This document shows positions 1-7,711 of a DNA stretch of 64,000 bases, one piece after another. The stretch's first letter is position 1. Each line of letters starts with the position of its first letter. Origin of the DNA: Candidatus Bathyarchaeota archaeon (GTDB lineage Archaea > Thermoproteota > Bathyarchaeia > Bathyarchaeales > Bathycorpusculaceae); NCBI GenBank assembly GCA_018396675.1, contig JAGTQX010000010.1, forward strand, positions 62,001-126,000. Direction: 5' to 3'. Below the pieces are notes generated by a model. The model was not told where the DNA came from and did not search any database. It worked only from the letters and a program-made list of their open reading frames with translations. A program made the position numbers and the translations under genes.

Positions 1-210
1 GCAAAGTTCGCCATATATAATGGGAATAATAACACGGTGATTGAGTCAACCGAAAAAGCGTTTCTGATAATCTGCCTCGACGAGCAACATAGGATTAGTG
101 ACTACGAAACTGTAAAGATTGAGGTCAGAGGTGCAAAGGGCGCCGCTTTGACGGTTGTACGAACTGCTCCAGGCGGCATGCTTCCAGATTCGTTTGTAGA
201 CCTGGGTTAG
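1..210 (+). CDS. Archaellin-like protein, C-terminal fragment
   Basis: The reading frame is open from the first base and ends at a TAG at 208-210, leaving 69 residues of a protein whose start lies before the window. The fragment is nearly a copy of the C terminus of the gene at 1047-1691: both contain the pattern STEKAFL/SNEKAFL, then KIEVR-AKGAALTV-RTAPGG and end in FVDLG. It is therefore the third member of a tandem family of archaellin or archaeal type IV pilin-like surface filament proteins. In the family the conserved hydrophobic N terminus forms the filament core and this C-terminal part forms the exposed beta domain. Whether its N terminus carries the class III signal cannot be seen here. 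Confidence 0.85.
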   Translation, partial: AKFAIYNGNNNTVIESTEKAFLIICLDEQHRISDYETVKIEVRGAKGAALTVVRTAPGGMLPDSFVDLG

Positions 211-403
211 CCCCGCTTTCCCATTTTTATGCTGCGTCATTGCCGTCGGTGGTTTTCGTTGTTTTTCTTTGTCGGATTTCGAATTGAATTCGATATTTTA
301 TTCATTTTTTGAATCAAAATTAGCAATTTTACCAATCTAAATTATCATTTCATAACTCTTAATATAAGAACAAGCATAACTCAAAAAGCACCAAAAAAGG
401 AAG

Positions 404-1045
404 ATGAAAAAAATGAACTGGAAGAAAACTTTGATGAAACTAGTAAAACAGAAACGTGCCATGGTGGGTCTAGAAGCTGCAATAATCCTCATAGCCTTCG
501 TCATCATCGCAGGCGCCTTCAGCTTCATGGTCATCAACCAAGGCTTATTTGCAACAGAACGAGGCAAAACAGTAGTTCAAGACAGCCTAAGACAAGCAAG
601 CACACCCTTGATAGTGGACGGAAGCATATACCTAAATGCTGACTCATCAACAACTATTAACGCTATTGTCATCCCATTAAGGGCTTACGGTGTTAAGTAT
701 GTGGCGCTCGGAGAAGACGCAACCTCTGTTTCCCTTCAAGTGGCTGGAAGCGCTTGGCCAAACGTATATGAGGGCATAAACGGAACATTTACTACGAGCG
801 ACAATTTCGGCGACCTTGTTGCCAACGTAACTACTGGTCACGCGGCTCTGTTCATCCAAAACAGTAATGGAGACGACTCTTTGGATTCCAACGAGAAAGG
901 CTTTCTTGTTATATCTTTGAGTGCTTCTGCAAATGCTAGAGACCACATAGTTGTTGAAATCAAGCCAGAGAAAGCTGCGCCGTTGACAATTGACTTCTAC
1001 GTGCCCGAATCTTTGCCAAGCGGCTGGATAACGGTGGCTGGCTAA
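404..1045 (+). CDS. Archaellin/type IV pilin-like protein
   Basis: 213 residues. Residues about 1-20 are basic (KKMNWKK, KQKR) and are followed by a hydrophobic helix VGLEAAIILIAFVIIAGAF, the layout of a class III signal peptide cut by a FlaK/PibD prepilin peptidase, probably next to the KRA site. The first residues after the site form the filament core helix. The remainder is a beta-rich, Ser/Thr-rich exterior domain with an Asp/Asn-rich loop NSNGDDSLDSNEK near residue 155 that looks able to bind a metal such as calcium. A purine-rich stretch AGGAAG lies just before the ATG. The next paralogue starts one base after its stop, so the two are surely co-transcribed. Archaellin versus adhesion pilin cannot be settled because no fla/arl accessory genes are in the window. 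Confidence 0.85.
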   Translation: MKKMNWKKTLMKLVKQKRAMVGLEAAIILIAFVIIAGAFSFMVINQGLFATERGKTVVQDSLRQASTPLIVDGSIYLNADSSTTINAIVIPLRAYGVKYVALGEDATSVSLQVAGSAWPNVYEGINGTFTTSDNFGDLVANVTTGHAALFIQNSNGDDSLDSNEKGFLVISLSASANARDHIVVEIKPEKAAPLTIDFYVPESLPSGWITVAG

Positions 1046-1046
1046 A

Positions 1047-1691
1047 ATGTTCGCAAAAAAACTGTTTAAAAACCGGAAAGGCATTGTCGGTGTAGAAGCC
1101 GCCATCGTTCTCATAGCCTTCCTGATAATCGCCGCGGCATTAAGCTACGTGGTCATAAACATGGGCTTCTACACAACACAAAAAACAAAAGAGACAATGC
1201 AGACAGGCCTCGATGAATCATTAACAGCTCTACAACTGGACGGCGTGGTCACAGCGAGGACCAACGACACCTCACCTCACATATTGTATATCCTTGTCCC
1301 AGCGAAGCTCTCAGCGGGTAGAGGCGCAGTAGACCTAAGCACAAGCTCAGTCGTAGTGTCGGTGTATTTGCCAAACGCTACTTTAATGAATATATATGAA
1401 GGCTCAAATCCATCAACGGATGATGTGGCATGGGACGATTTGGTTAGCACTTTGTCGCTGAGTGATAAACAAGCCAAGTTCGCAATCTATAATGACGACG
1501 GCGACACTGTGCTGGAATCGAACGAAAAGGCTTTCCTGCTGATACGCCTAGACTCAACAGACGCACAAAGCATGCTAAGCGAATACCAAACAATAAAAAT
1601 TGAAGTCAGAACTGCAAAAGGCGCCGCACTAACAGTAATACGCACAGCCCCAGGCGGCTTAGCGGCAAACTCTTTCGTCGACCTAGGCTAA
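1047..1691 (+). CDS. Archaellin/type IV pilin-like protein
   Basis: 214 residues, a clear paralogue of its upstream neighbour. The N terminus has a short basic segment ending in NRKG followed by IVGVEAAIVLIAFLIIAAAL, a class III (prepilin peptidase) signal with the helix that packs in the filament. The C-terminal domain includes NDDGDTVLESNEKAFLLI, an Asp-rich loop also present in the paralogue, and ends in FVDLG like the truncated copy at the window start. ATG begins one base after the upstream TAA, so translation is probably coupled. Tandem paralogues are common for archaellins, where different subunits occupy different parts of the filament. I assign family with confidence, filament type without. 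Confidence 0.87.
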   Translation: MFAKKLFKNRKGIVGVEAAIVLIAFLIIAAALSYVVINMGFYTTQKTKETMQTGLDESLTALQLDGVVTARTNDTSPHILYILVPAKLSAGRGAVDLSTSSVVVSVYLPNATLMNIYEGSNPSTDDVAWDDLVSTLSLSDKQAKFAIYNDDGDTVLESNEKAFLLIRLDSTDAQSMLSEYQTIKIEVRTAKGAALTVIRTAPGGLAANSFVDLG

Positions 1692-1795
1692 TAAAGGCTT
1701 TCCCCACTCCACCACCCACCTCCACCATTTTTTCTACAACCCACTACCTTTTTATTTCGTCAAACATTTCCCAAAAAAAGAATGTTTTTGAAAAG

Positions 1796-1906
1796 CGCCG
1801 GGGGTGGGATTTGAACCCACGCGGCCCAAAAGGGCCACAGGCTTTTAGGCGCTTCCAAGTTTTTTCGTCTCCAGGCCTGCTCCCTACCTGACTAGGAGAC
1901 CCCGGC
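1796..1906 (-). tRNA. tRNA-Ser (anticodon GGA) with a 25-nt intron
   Basis: On the minus strand the acceptor GCCGGGG (1906-1900) pairs with CCCCGGC, followed by discriminator G at 1796; no CCA is encoded. The T arm is GTGGG-TTCAAAT-CCCAC, and a long variable arm GGCCC-TTTT-GGGCC marks a class II tRNA; discriminator G fits Ser rather than Leu. The anticodon stem CAGGC (1879-1875) pairs with GCCTG (1842-1838). Between them lie the loop CTGGAG, giving anticodon GGA at 1872-1870, and about 25 extra bases (1844-1868) at the usual archaeal position 37/38. I could not draw a perfect bulge-helix-bulge around these junctions, so the exact splice points are uncertain. Confidence 0.88.
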
Positions 1907-2293
1907 TGTGTTGTAGGGTTAATTATGTGATTTTTTATGCGCGCCCTATTATGTTTAAGCATTGTTTTGCGGGTGTTTTATCGTTTTCTCACGCGGTTAA
2001 AGCGAATCCGTCGACCTCGAACTGTTCAAGGCTAGTTCTCTCCACGCCCAAGTCAACGTTGACAACGCTGTGAGTGTTAGCTCAATACCGCGTTAAGCCA
2101 ATAAATGTTTTTAGGGAATACAACACGCTTATAGAAGATTTAGTTATAAACTATTTTAAACCCTTTCAGACATTTATAATTTGGGTTTAACTGTGAGGAA
2201 AAATAAGGCAGTGTGCTTAATCTACATTGCCATTATAGCATCTATTTTCACCGTTTTTAGAGAAAATTTGTAAATTTAGGAGGTGGAGAAAAT
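1907..2293. other. Gene-free stretch with a possible structured element
   Basis: No convincing gene lies in these 387 bases. An ACGCGGT at 1991-1997 is matched by ACCGCGT at 2087-2093. Inside are a short hairpin GAACT/AGTTC and the 12-base palindrome GTCAACGTTGAC near 2052. This could be a small structured RNA, but I recognise no family. The last 60 bases should hold the promoter of the gene at 2294. Confidence 0.3.
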
Positions 2294-2623
2294 ATGGATA
2301 AGAGGAAAGCCCTATACATAATCGGCGCAGCGCTCCTAATTGTATCAGCGCTTCTAACATACAGAGCAACAGCGGAAGAAGAAGACGAGTGCTGGGTTGT
2401 CAAGTTTCCAGACGGCAGCTACATTGCATATTGTGATGGCGTCCCAATAGGCGGTTACAACGCAACCCTAGGCTTATACTGGGATAATTTCCAGGTTCCG
2501 CCATCAATATCTATAGGTCCAGCATTCTTGCTTCCTCTGATGAGTGGAATCTCCGGCACGGCAGGAGTGGGCTGCATAATCTTAGCAAGGAAAAACGCCA
2601 AGAACACAACAGCAACCTCATAG
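2294..2623 (+). CDS. Small predicted membrane protein, unknown function
   Basis: 109 residues preceded by a strong ribosome binding site, AGGAGGTGGAG, about 6 bases before the ATG. The N terminus (DKRKALYIIGAALLIVSALL) is a signal peptide or membrane anchor and is followed by an acidic patch EEEDE and two Cys (ECW, YCDG) about 15 residues apart, which could form a disulfide outside the cell. A second hydrophobic stretch (ISIGPAFLLPLMSGISGTAGVGCII) near the C terminus is a probable second membrane helix, ending in a basic cytoplasmic tail. I do not recognise a family. It stands alone between tRNA-Ser and the next gene. Confidence 0.6.
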   Translation: MDKRKALYIIGAALLIVSALLTYRATAEEEDECWVVKFPDGSYIAYCDGVPIGGYNATLGLYWDNFQVPPSISIGPAFLLPLMSGISGTAGVGCIILARKNAKNTTATS

Positions 2624-2888
2624 AGAAAAGTAAACGATGACACGGATTGTATGTACGCGGGTTTTGGTGATGGTTCAGCACATTCAAATGTCACTGACAC
2701 TTTCACTAAGGTGTGTAGAACACTGTAACCTTCATCTTGAGTTTTAACTAAATTACGTATATCCAAATCTGTGGCTTGCACGTTCAGAATTTCTGTTCTG
2801 GTTCGAATTTGACATGAGTCTATTGCTACTCTGCTATAAACATGTTGGGGACCATTTGTTGGCTTGAACGTGTGGGTGCTCTGGATAA

Positions 2889-2903
2889 TTTTATATTTAA
2901 ATA
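2889..2903 (+). promoter_or_regulatory. Probable TATA box for the coiled-coil protein and rpiA
   Basis: TTTTATATTTAAATA is a typical archaeal TATA element. Transcription would begin about 25 bases downstream, near 2917-2926, which is after the ATG at 2911. This favours the TTG at 2932, which has GAGGG at 2921-2925, as the real start of the next gene. Confidence 0.5.
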
Positions 2904-2910
2904 GGGTTTA

Positions 2911-3645
2911 ATGAAGATAAGAGGGAAAATTTTGCCTCTCGACGACCCCCTAACAATAACGGTTATAATAATAGCGGTAGGGGTGATAATCGCACTCTTA
3001 ATAATTTTTTACGCTATGAGGAGAAAGTCGTCGAAAAAGGAGCTGGTTCCAGAAGAGAAGAAGGAAATGGAAGCGAAAGGGTTGCCTTTCAAAATTGTGA
3101 AAACGGTTTCGCCGGAAGAAGCCGCGAAAGCAAAGGAAGAACTGCGGATATTGGATTTGGAGAGGGAAATTTTAAGCGACGCTATTAGAAGGCTTTATGA
3201 AGCGCACGCGGAAGGCAAAATAAGCGAAGAAGAAAGGGAAAGGCTTGCGCAAACGTATAAGGAGAGAATGATGAGCGTTAAAGAGGCTATTTCTAAAGAT
3301 GAGTCGCTTGTCGCGTTACACGAGCTTGAGGCGATGCAGGAGGACTTGATAAAACTCTTCAGCGAACGCTTTGACGAAATAAGCACAAAAGTTGAAGAGC
3401 TTCGGTCAAAAGTTGAAGCCAAACCGATAAAAGAAATACCTATACCCACTCCGTCAGCGAAGACGATTAAACCGTTGGAAGAAGAGGAAGAAGCGAAGCC
3501 GGAAGCTGAGGAAAAAGCGAAAAAGAAGCGTAAACCGCCATCAAAGCCAAGTCCGAAGACGGAAGCGGAAAAAAGGATAGAAGAAATTAGAGCTGAAGTG
3601 GAGAAGGTTTTGGATAGACTGGGGCAGATGGAAATTGAAACTTGA
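2911..3645 (+). CDS. Membrane-anchored coiled-coil protein, unknown function
   Basis: 244 residues from the ATG, or 237 from a TTG at 2932 that is better supported: it has GAGGG at 2921-2925 and lies downstream of the expected transcription start. One N-terminal membrane helix (LTITVIIIAVGVIIALLIIFYAM) is followed by a long, highly charged alpha-helical region with heptad character (LEREILSDAIRRLYEAHAEG and LHELEAMQEDLIKLFSERF) and then a Lys/Pro/Glu-rich linker and a last short helix. It looks like a cytoplasmic scaffold tethered to the membrane. I recognise no enzyme motif. It overlaps the start of rpiA by 11 bases, so the two are one transcript. Confidence 0.65.
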   Translation: MKIRGKILPLDDPLTITVIIIAVGVIIALLIIFYAMRRKSSKKELVPEEKKEMEAKGLPFKIVKTVSPEEAAKAKEELRILDLEREILSDAIRRLYEAHAEGKISEEERERLAQTYKERMMSVKEAISKDESLVALHELEAMQEDLIKLFSERFDEISTKVEELRSKVEAKPIKEIPIPTPSAKTIKPLEEEEEAKPEAEEKAKKKRKPPSKPSPKTEAEKRIEEIRAEVEKVLDRLGQMEIET

Positions 3646-4345
3646 AAAGGAATATGTTGAAAATGCAAAGAAAAACGCCGCTTTAGAAGCTGTGAAAAAC
3701 GTCAAAAACGGTTTCGTAATTGGGCTGGGAAGCGGAAGTACAGTTGCCTACGCTGCCGAAGAACTTGGAAAAAGAATAAAAACCGAAAAACTTCACGTTC
3801 TAGCTGTTCCCACATCTCACCAGTCTTTTATGTTGTCGGTCAAAAACGGCATCCCAACAACGACATTTGAAGAAAACCCGACGCTTGATTTGACAATAGA
3901 TGGCGCAGACCAGATAGACGAAAAACTGAATCTAATAAAGGGAATGGGAGGCGCTTTAACACGCGAAAAAATCGTCGCCGCTGCATCCAAAAAACTCATA
4001 ATAATTGCAGACGAACGAAAAGCGGTTAAAACTTTAGGAGAAAACAAGCAAGCAGTACCTATAGAAGTTGTTCCATTCGCCACGCAGTTTGTAATCAGAA
4101 AAATTGCGACGTTCGGCGGAAAACCGAAAATACGAGAGGGTTCAGGAAAAGTTGGCCCCGTCATAACGGACAACGGCAACTTTCTAATAGACGCAGACTT
4201 CGGGCTCATAAGAAACCCTGCGGAACTCGAAAAAAAGTTGAAGGCTGTTCCCGGCGTCGTGGAAACTGGACTTTTCGTCGGCATGACTGACACTGTTTAT
4301 CTTGGCACACGTGAAGGCGTGAAAAAAATAGAGCGGAAAGAATAG
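3635..4345 (+). CDS. rpiA: Ribose-5-phosphate isomerase A
   Basis: 236 residues, the normal length for RpiA, which interconverts ribose 5-phosphate and ribulose 5-phosphate in the cytoplasm, here most likely to make PRPP for nucleotides. Family motifs are present in order: GLGSGSTVAYAAEEL (phosphate-binding loop) near residue 30, TIDGADQID (catalytic Asp region) near residue 85, KGMGGALTREK with the catalytic Glu and Lys near residue 100, and DNGNFLIDADF near residue 180. The start is a TTG inside the end of the upstream coiled-coil gene; the family N terminus fits this start. The stop is followed by a convergent carboxypeptidase gene. Confidence 0.95.
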   Translation: MKLEKEYVENAKKNAALEAVKNVKNGFVIGLGSGSTVAYAAEELGKRIKTEKLHVLAVPTSHQSFMLSVKNGIPTTTFEENPTLDLTIDGADQIDEKLNLIKGMGGALTREKIVAAASKKLIIIADERKAVKTLGENKQAVPIEVVPFATQFVIRKIATFGGKPKIREGSGKVGPVITDNGNFLIDADFGLIRNPAELEKKLKAVPGVVETGLFVGMTDTVYLGTREGVKKIERKE

Positions 4346-4371
4346 TTTAACGCATAAACGCTAGTGAACTG

Positions 4372-5904
4372 TCAGAAACCGTAGAGTTTCGAGTATTTTC
4401 CTTCCAAGTATTTCAAGTACGGCGTAACGTTTAGTTCTGTTCCAGTTATCAGTTTTATGAGGTCTGCTGGATCGTAAAGGTTGCCATACTTGTGGACATT
4501 GTTTACCAGCCAGCTTTTGACTAGTCTAAAGTTTCCTCTGCCTATTTGTTCTCTCCACTCTGCCAATTCCTTCTCCAGTTGCGAAAGAATTTGTCCGCTG
4601 TATATGTTGCCTAAAGCGTAGCTTGGAAAGTAGCCAAATAGTCCGCTAGCCCAGTGTGTGTCCTGCATGACCCCTTCCGAGTCATTTTCAATCGTCAAGC
4701 CCAAATAGTCTTTGTAGCTTTGGTTCCATATTTCCGGCAGTTCTTCAACCTTTATTTTTTCGGCGAAAAGGTCTCTTTCAATGTTGAACCGTATTATTAT
4801 GTGTAGGCAATATGTCACCTCGTCTGCTTCAACTCTGATTTTAGAAGGCTTTACCTCGTTTACCGCGTGGACAAAAGTGTCAAGATTCACATCTGACAAA
4901 ACATCGCCAGTAATTGCCTTAAGCTTCGGCAAGAAGCAGCTCCAGAATTCTCTTGATCTTCCAACAATGTTTTCTACGAAACGTGACTGGGACTCGTGGA
5001 AGCCTGAAGAGCACGCGGTGCCAACGGGCTGGTAAATCCATTCTGGGTTAAGGTTTTGCTCGTACATAGCGTGTCCAGCCTCATGCAAGATCGAGAATAT
5101 TGACGAGGCAAAGTTATCCTCATAATAATGCGTGGTTATGCGCACGTCATCATAGTAGCCCGTCGTGAACGGATGCTCGGTCTCGTCAATTCTGCCTCCA
5201 GCCATGTTTGACTCCACATCATAATCCACAGCTTTTGCAAGTTCCTTCGCAATTTTGCGTTGCACATCTACTGGGACTCGGCGTTTTAGAATGCTTACAT
5301 CCGGCTTTTTCGGAGAAGCCTCACATTTCCTCAGCAATACAACAAGTCCCTCTCTCAGTTCATTGAAAACTTTTGTTATCTCTTCCGCCGTCATTTTCGG
5401 TTCGAAAATGTCGATTAACGCGTCGTAAGGCGTCTTCGTCTGTTTCACTTCCATCAAAATTTCAGCGGCTTTCTTAACCAAGTCCACAAGCTTATCAAGT
5501 TCAGGCTTGAACATTTGAAAGTTTTTCGCGGCTTTCGCCTTCTTCCAAATGTCCGTCGTTATTGCCCGCTGTTTAGCCAATGCCGCCACAAGCTCTTCAG
5601 GCAGCTTTGTCTGCTCGTCATACTGCTTCTTTATTAGGTAAACGTTCCTCCTCTGGATTTGACTTAACGCTTCATAATGTGGACTATGCAGTATTTCTTC
5701 AAGAAGCCTTCCGATTTCAGGGTCTGTGCTCATCCTATGTTCTATCATGCTGAGTAATGCAAGCTGTTGACTTCGAAGGTTTATGGCTTTAGGAGGCATC
5801 ATTGTTTCCATGTCCCAGTGGACAATGGATTCGGCGGACTGGAAAATCACTAAACTTTTTGCTTTTTCCATCAGTTTTTCATAACTTGATTTTAACGATT
5901 CCAT
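4372..5904 (-). CDS. Thermostable carboxypeptidase, M32 (Taq) family
   Basis: 510 residues, the usual size for M32 metallocarboxypeptidases, which remove C-terminal residues from peptides in the cytoplasm. The zinc motif HEAGH is near residue 265 (SILHEAGHAMYEQNL), followed by the family signatures GFHESQSRFVENIVGRSREF, where the third zinc ligand Glu sits, and IIIRFNIERDLF. The N-terminal helical region with IVHWDMETMMPP is also diagnostic. I chose the ATG at 5904 because GGAG lies eight bases upstream; a TTG at 5910 is possible. The gene stands alone, convergent with rpiA. Confidence 0.95.
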   Translation of the reverse strand: MESLKSSYEKLMEKAKSLVIFQSAESIVHWDMETMMPPKAINLRSQQLALLSMIEHRMSTDPEIGRLLEEILHSPHYEALSQIQRRNVYLIKKQYDEQTKLPEELVAALAKQRAITTDIWKKAKAAKNFQMFKPELDKLVDLVKKAAEILMEVKQTKTPYDALIDIFEPKMTAEEITKVFNELREGLVVLLRKCEASPKKPDVSILKRRVPVDVQRKIAKELAKAVDYDVESNMAGGRIDETEHPFTTGYYDDVRITTHYYEDNFASSIFSILHEAGHAMYEQNLNPEWIYQPVGTACSSGFHESQSRFVENIVGRSREFWSCFLPKLKAITGDVLSDVNLDTFVHAVNEVKPSKIRVEADEVTYCLHIIIRFNIERDLFAEKIKVEELPEIWNQSYKDYLGLTIENDSEGVMQDTHWASGLFGYFPSYALGNIYSGQILSQLEKELAEWREQIGRGNFRLVKSWLVNNVHKYGNLYDPADLIKLITGTELNVTPYLKYLEGKYSKLYGF

Positions 5905-6063
5905 GCACAAATCTCCAAACTCATATAGAGAGTTAGAGTTACACGATATCCTATTTTAGCTTTAACCAGTCAAGCAATTAATAAAACCTTACGATAAACA
6001 TAGCAACGGCAGCATACTTTCTCCGAAAACATAAATAAACAACAACCAAAACTTACTAGAATA

Positions 6064-6176
6064 GCCGGGGTAGCCTAGCCTGGAATGGGCGCCAGACTCA
6101 TAATCTGGAGAACACGAAACGGGGTAAACGCCCAACTGTCCAGAAGTCGCGGGCTCGAATCCCGCCCCCGGCACCA
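6064..6176 (+). tRNA. Elongator tRNA-Met (CAT) with an intron in the variable region
   Basis: Acceptor GCCGGGG (6064-6070) pairs with CCCCGGC, followed by A and an encoded CCA ending at 6176. The anticodon arm CCAGA-CTCATAA-TCTGG (6092-6108) gives CAT at 6099-6101 with no insertion in the loop. The T arm is GCGGG-CTCGAAT-CCCGC. Between the anticodon stem and the T stem there are 40 bases instead of 5. Removing about 35 bases (around 6111-6145) leaves AG+GTC, the usual variable loop of archaeal tRNA-Met. TCTGGA at 6104 can also pair with TCCAGA at 6139-6144, as expected around a splice helix. The acceptor and stem pattern is that of an elongator, not initiator, tRNA; tRNA-Ile2 (also CAT) is less likely. 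Confidence 0.9.
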
Positions 6177-6282
6177 TTTTTCCGATGTGGAAACTGCATA
6201 TTAGTCGGATGTGCGGACATATCGGTATCTGAAATATGGATTATGAAACCCTAAACGCTTTTAGGTTATTTTGGGAAATGCC

Positions 6283-6369
6283 GTGAACAAGCGACAGATC
6301 CGCAAACTGTTGAAAAAGCAGGGATATTCTGGCAAAGCAGTTAAGGCCATTTTTAAGCTTTATGAGTGA
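6283..6369 (+). CDS. Possible 28-residue basic protein
   Basis: A GTG-started frame reads NKRQIRKLLKKQGYSGKAV followed by KAIFKLYE and a TGA; an in-frame TTG at 6271 would add four residues. The peptide is strongly basic and helical, with a turn at GYSG, like a small nucleic-acid-binding peptide. GGGA upstream is a weak ribosome binding site. It overlaps the end of the convergent RPA gene by ten bases. I include it because the composition looks protein-like, but it may be chance. Confidence 0.25.
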   Translation: MNKRQIRKLLKKQGYSGKAVKAIFKLYE

Positions 6370-7532
6370 GCATTTTGGCTTTGTGTGGTTATTGTTGTTG
6401 TTTTTGATGTTGCAATTTCAAGTTGGTTGTTGAAGCCCTTTTTCGTGTAAGCGTTTTTAACTAGTATTTTTTCGCCTTTTTTCATGTTTTGGACGGTTTC
6501 TGCGTGTTGCCGCCATGTTGAAACCCATATTTTTCCTGTTTCGTCTTTCAACTCGAAAGTTGCAACTTTAATAGTTTCGCCATTGATGGTTTTAACTTCT
6601 CGAATTATGGGATTGGTTGAAATTTCTCCCGCGACGTTTACGTGGATTAAGCCTTCTCTTAACTGGGCAATTTTTAGTGTTTTCTCCTCGGGTCTGAGGA
6701 TTTGAAAATAGGTTTCGTTGTCAACATGAACTTCAAAACCTTCAGATGCTGCCTTTTTGACTTTTGCGTTTACAAGCTGAAGCTCTAATCCAGTTTTTAG
6801 TTCCTTTTCGATTTCGTCTACTTTTTCATTCCAAAAAACCACCGGCACCTTTCCTGTTTTATCTTTCAAAAAAAGGCGCATTACGCGTCCTAGGTTTGAA
6901 TCTCGCTTTTGGAACGTGGAAACATTAGATATCTCGGCAACTGTGCCCCGTAAGTTTATCCTTTTATTTTTGTGCGTTGCGGTTATGCTTCCGATTTTTG
7001 TTGTAAGTTCGGTTATTGTTGGATAATTCTTTTCGTCAATGTTTTCAGGGTTAATGGTCGCTTCTCCTTTTTCGCCTATGTGCAACTCAACTCGTCCAAG
7101 AAGGCTTTCTTTTGTGTATCCATGAGAAAACTCTGCAATCTCTCCGATTTTCACTTTTTCGCTGATGGAAGCCTTATCGTTCCATAAAACGACCCGCATA
7201 ACACCGCTTTTGTCCGCCAATAGTAAGCTTGCAAATTTGACTGTGCCATTCTTTTTCTCGGAAGTTTTAGCTGGGAAAACAGCGATTACTCTTCCAACAA
7301 CAGTAACGTCACCTAACCCTGGAACGAGATCTGCTATTGAAAGCTTTGTTTTCTTTGTTTCTTTTGAAACTTTTACGCCTAGCTCCGCCGCAATTATTCG
7401 CAATAAAGTGTCGTCAGATATTAGGCCGCCGGAGCTTTTGCGTTTGTTTTCAAGCCTTTTCAGTATTTCTTCCCTTGAAATATTTGTACATTTTGAGAGC
7501 ATCTCGTCGATTAGTTTTTCGGTGTCGCTCAT
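6360..7532 (-). CDS. Replication factor A (RPA), single-strand DNA-binding protein
   Basis: About 390 residues with repeated OB folds: residues 70-170 (DLVPGLGDVTVVGRVIAVFP, then GVMRVVLWND), 190-280 (INLRGTVAEISNVSTF, then KVPVVFWNE) and 300-385 (HVNVAGEISTNPIIREV, then KIWVSTWRQ). The recurring hydrophobic-W-ND/NE/RQ pattern is typical of archaeal RPA. It coats single-stranded DNA in replication and repair. I prefer the ATG at 7532 (MSDTEKL) to the one at 7565: a TATA-like TTTATA lies at about 7567-7575 on the minus strand, so transcription should begin near 7546, after the upstream ATG. No zinc-finger Cys set is obvious. Confidence 0.9.
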   Translation of the reverse strand: MSDTEKLIDEMLSKCTNISREEILKRLENKRKSSGGLISDDTLLRIIAAELGVKVSKETKKTKLSIADLVPGLGDVTVVGRVIAVFPAKTSEKKNGTVKFASLLLADKSGVMRVVLWNDKASISEKVKIGEIAEFSHGYTKESLLGRVELHIGEKGEATINPENIDEKNYPTITELTTKIGSITATHKNKRINLRGTVAEISNVSTFQKRDSNLGRVMRLFLKDKTGKVPVVFWNEKVDEIEKELKTGLELQLVNAKVKKAASEGFEVHVDNETYFQILRPEEKTLKIAQLREGLIHVNVAGEISTNPIIREVKTINGETIKVATFELKDETGKIWVSTWRQHAETVQNMKKGEKILVKNAYTKKGFNNQLEIATSKTTTITTQSQNAHS

Positions 7533-7674
7533 CTTTTTGATGCCCACTAGAAACGGTGGGATCATTTCTATAAAGTTTGCCGTGTCTTGTTGTAATGTTG
7601 AAAGTTATGGAAAATTATGATGAATTAAGATTTATCATGTGAAGGTTGTGTGAACAAAATTTTTATTATAGCAT

Positions 7675-7691
7675 TTCGTAAGAAATACGAA
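7675..7691. promoter_or_regulatory. Inverted repeat upstream of the surface propeller protein
   Basis: TTCGTA-AGAAA-TACGAA is a perfect 6-bp inverted repeat ending 20 bases before the ATG at 7712. It lies where a repressor would block transcription start. No regulator can be assigned. Confidence 0.3.
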
Positions 7692-7711
7692 GTTATGGTG
7701 GGAAACAAACA

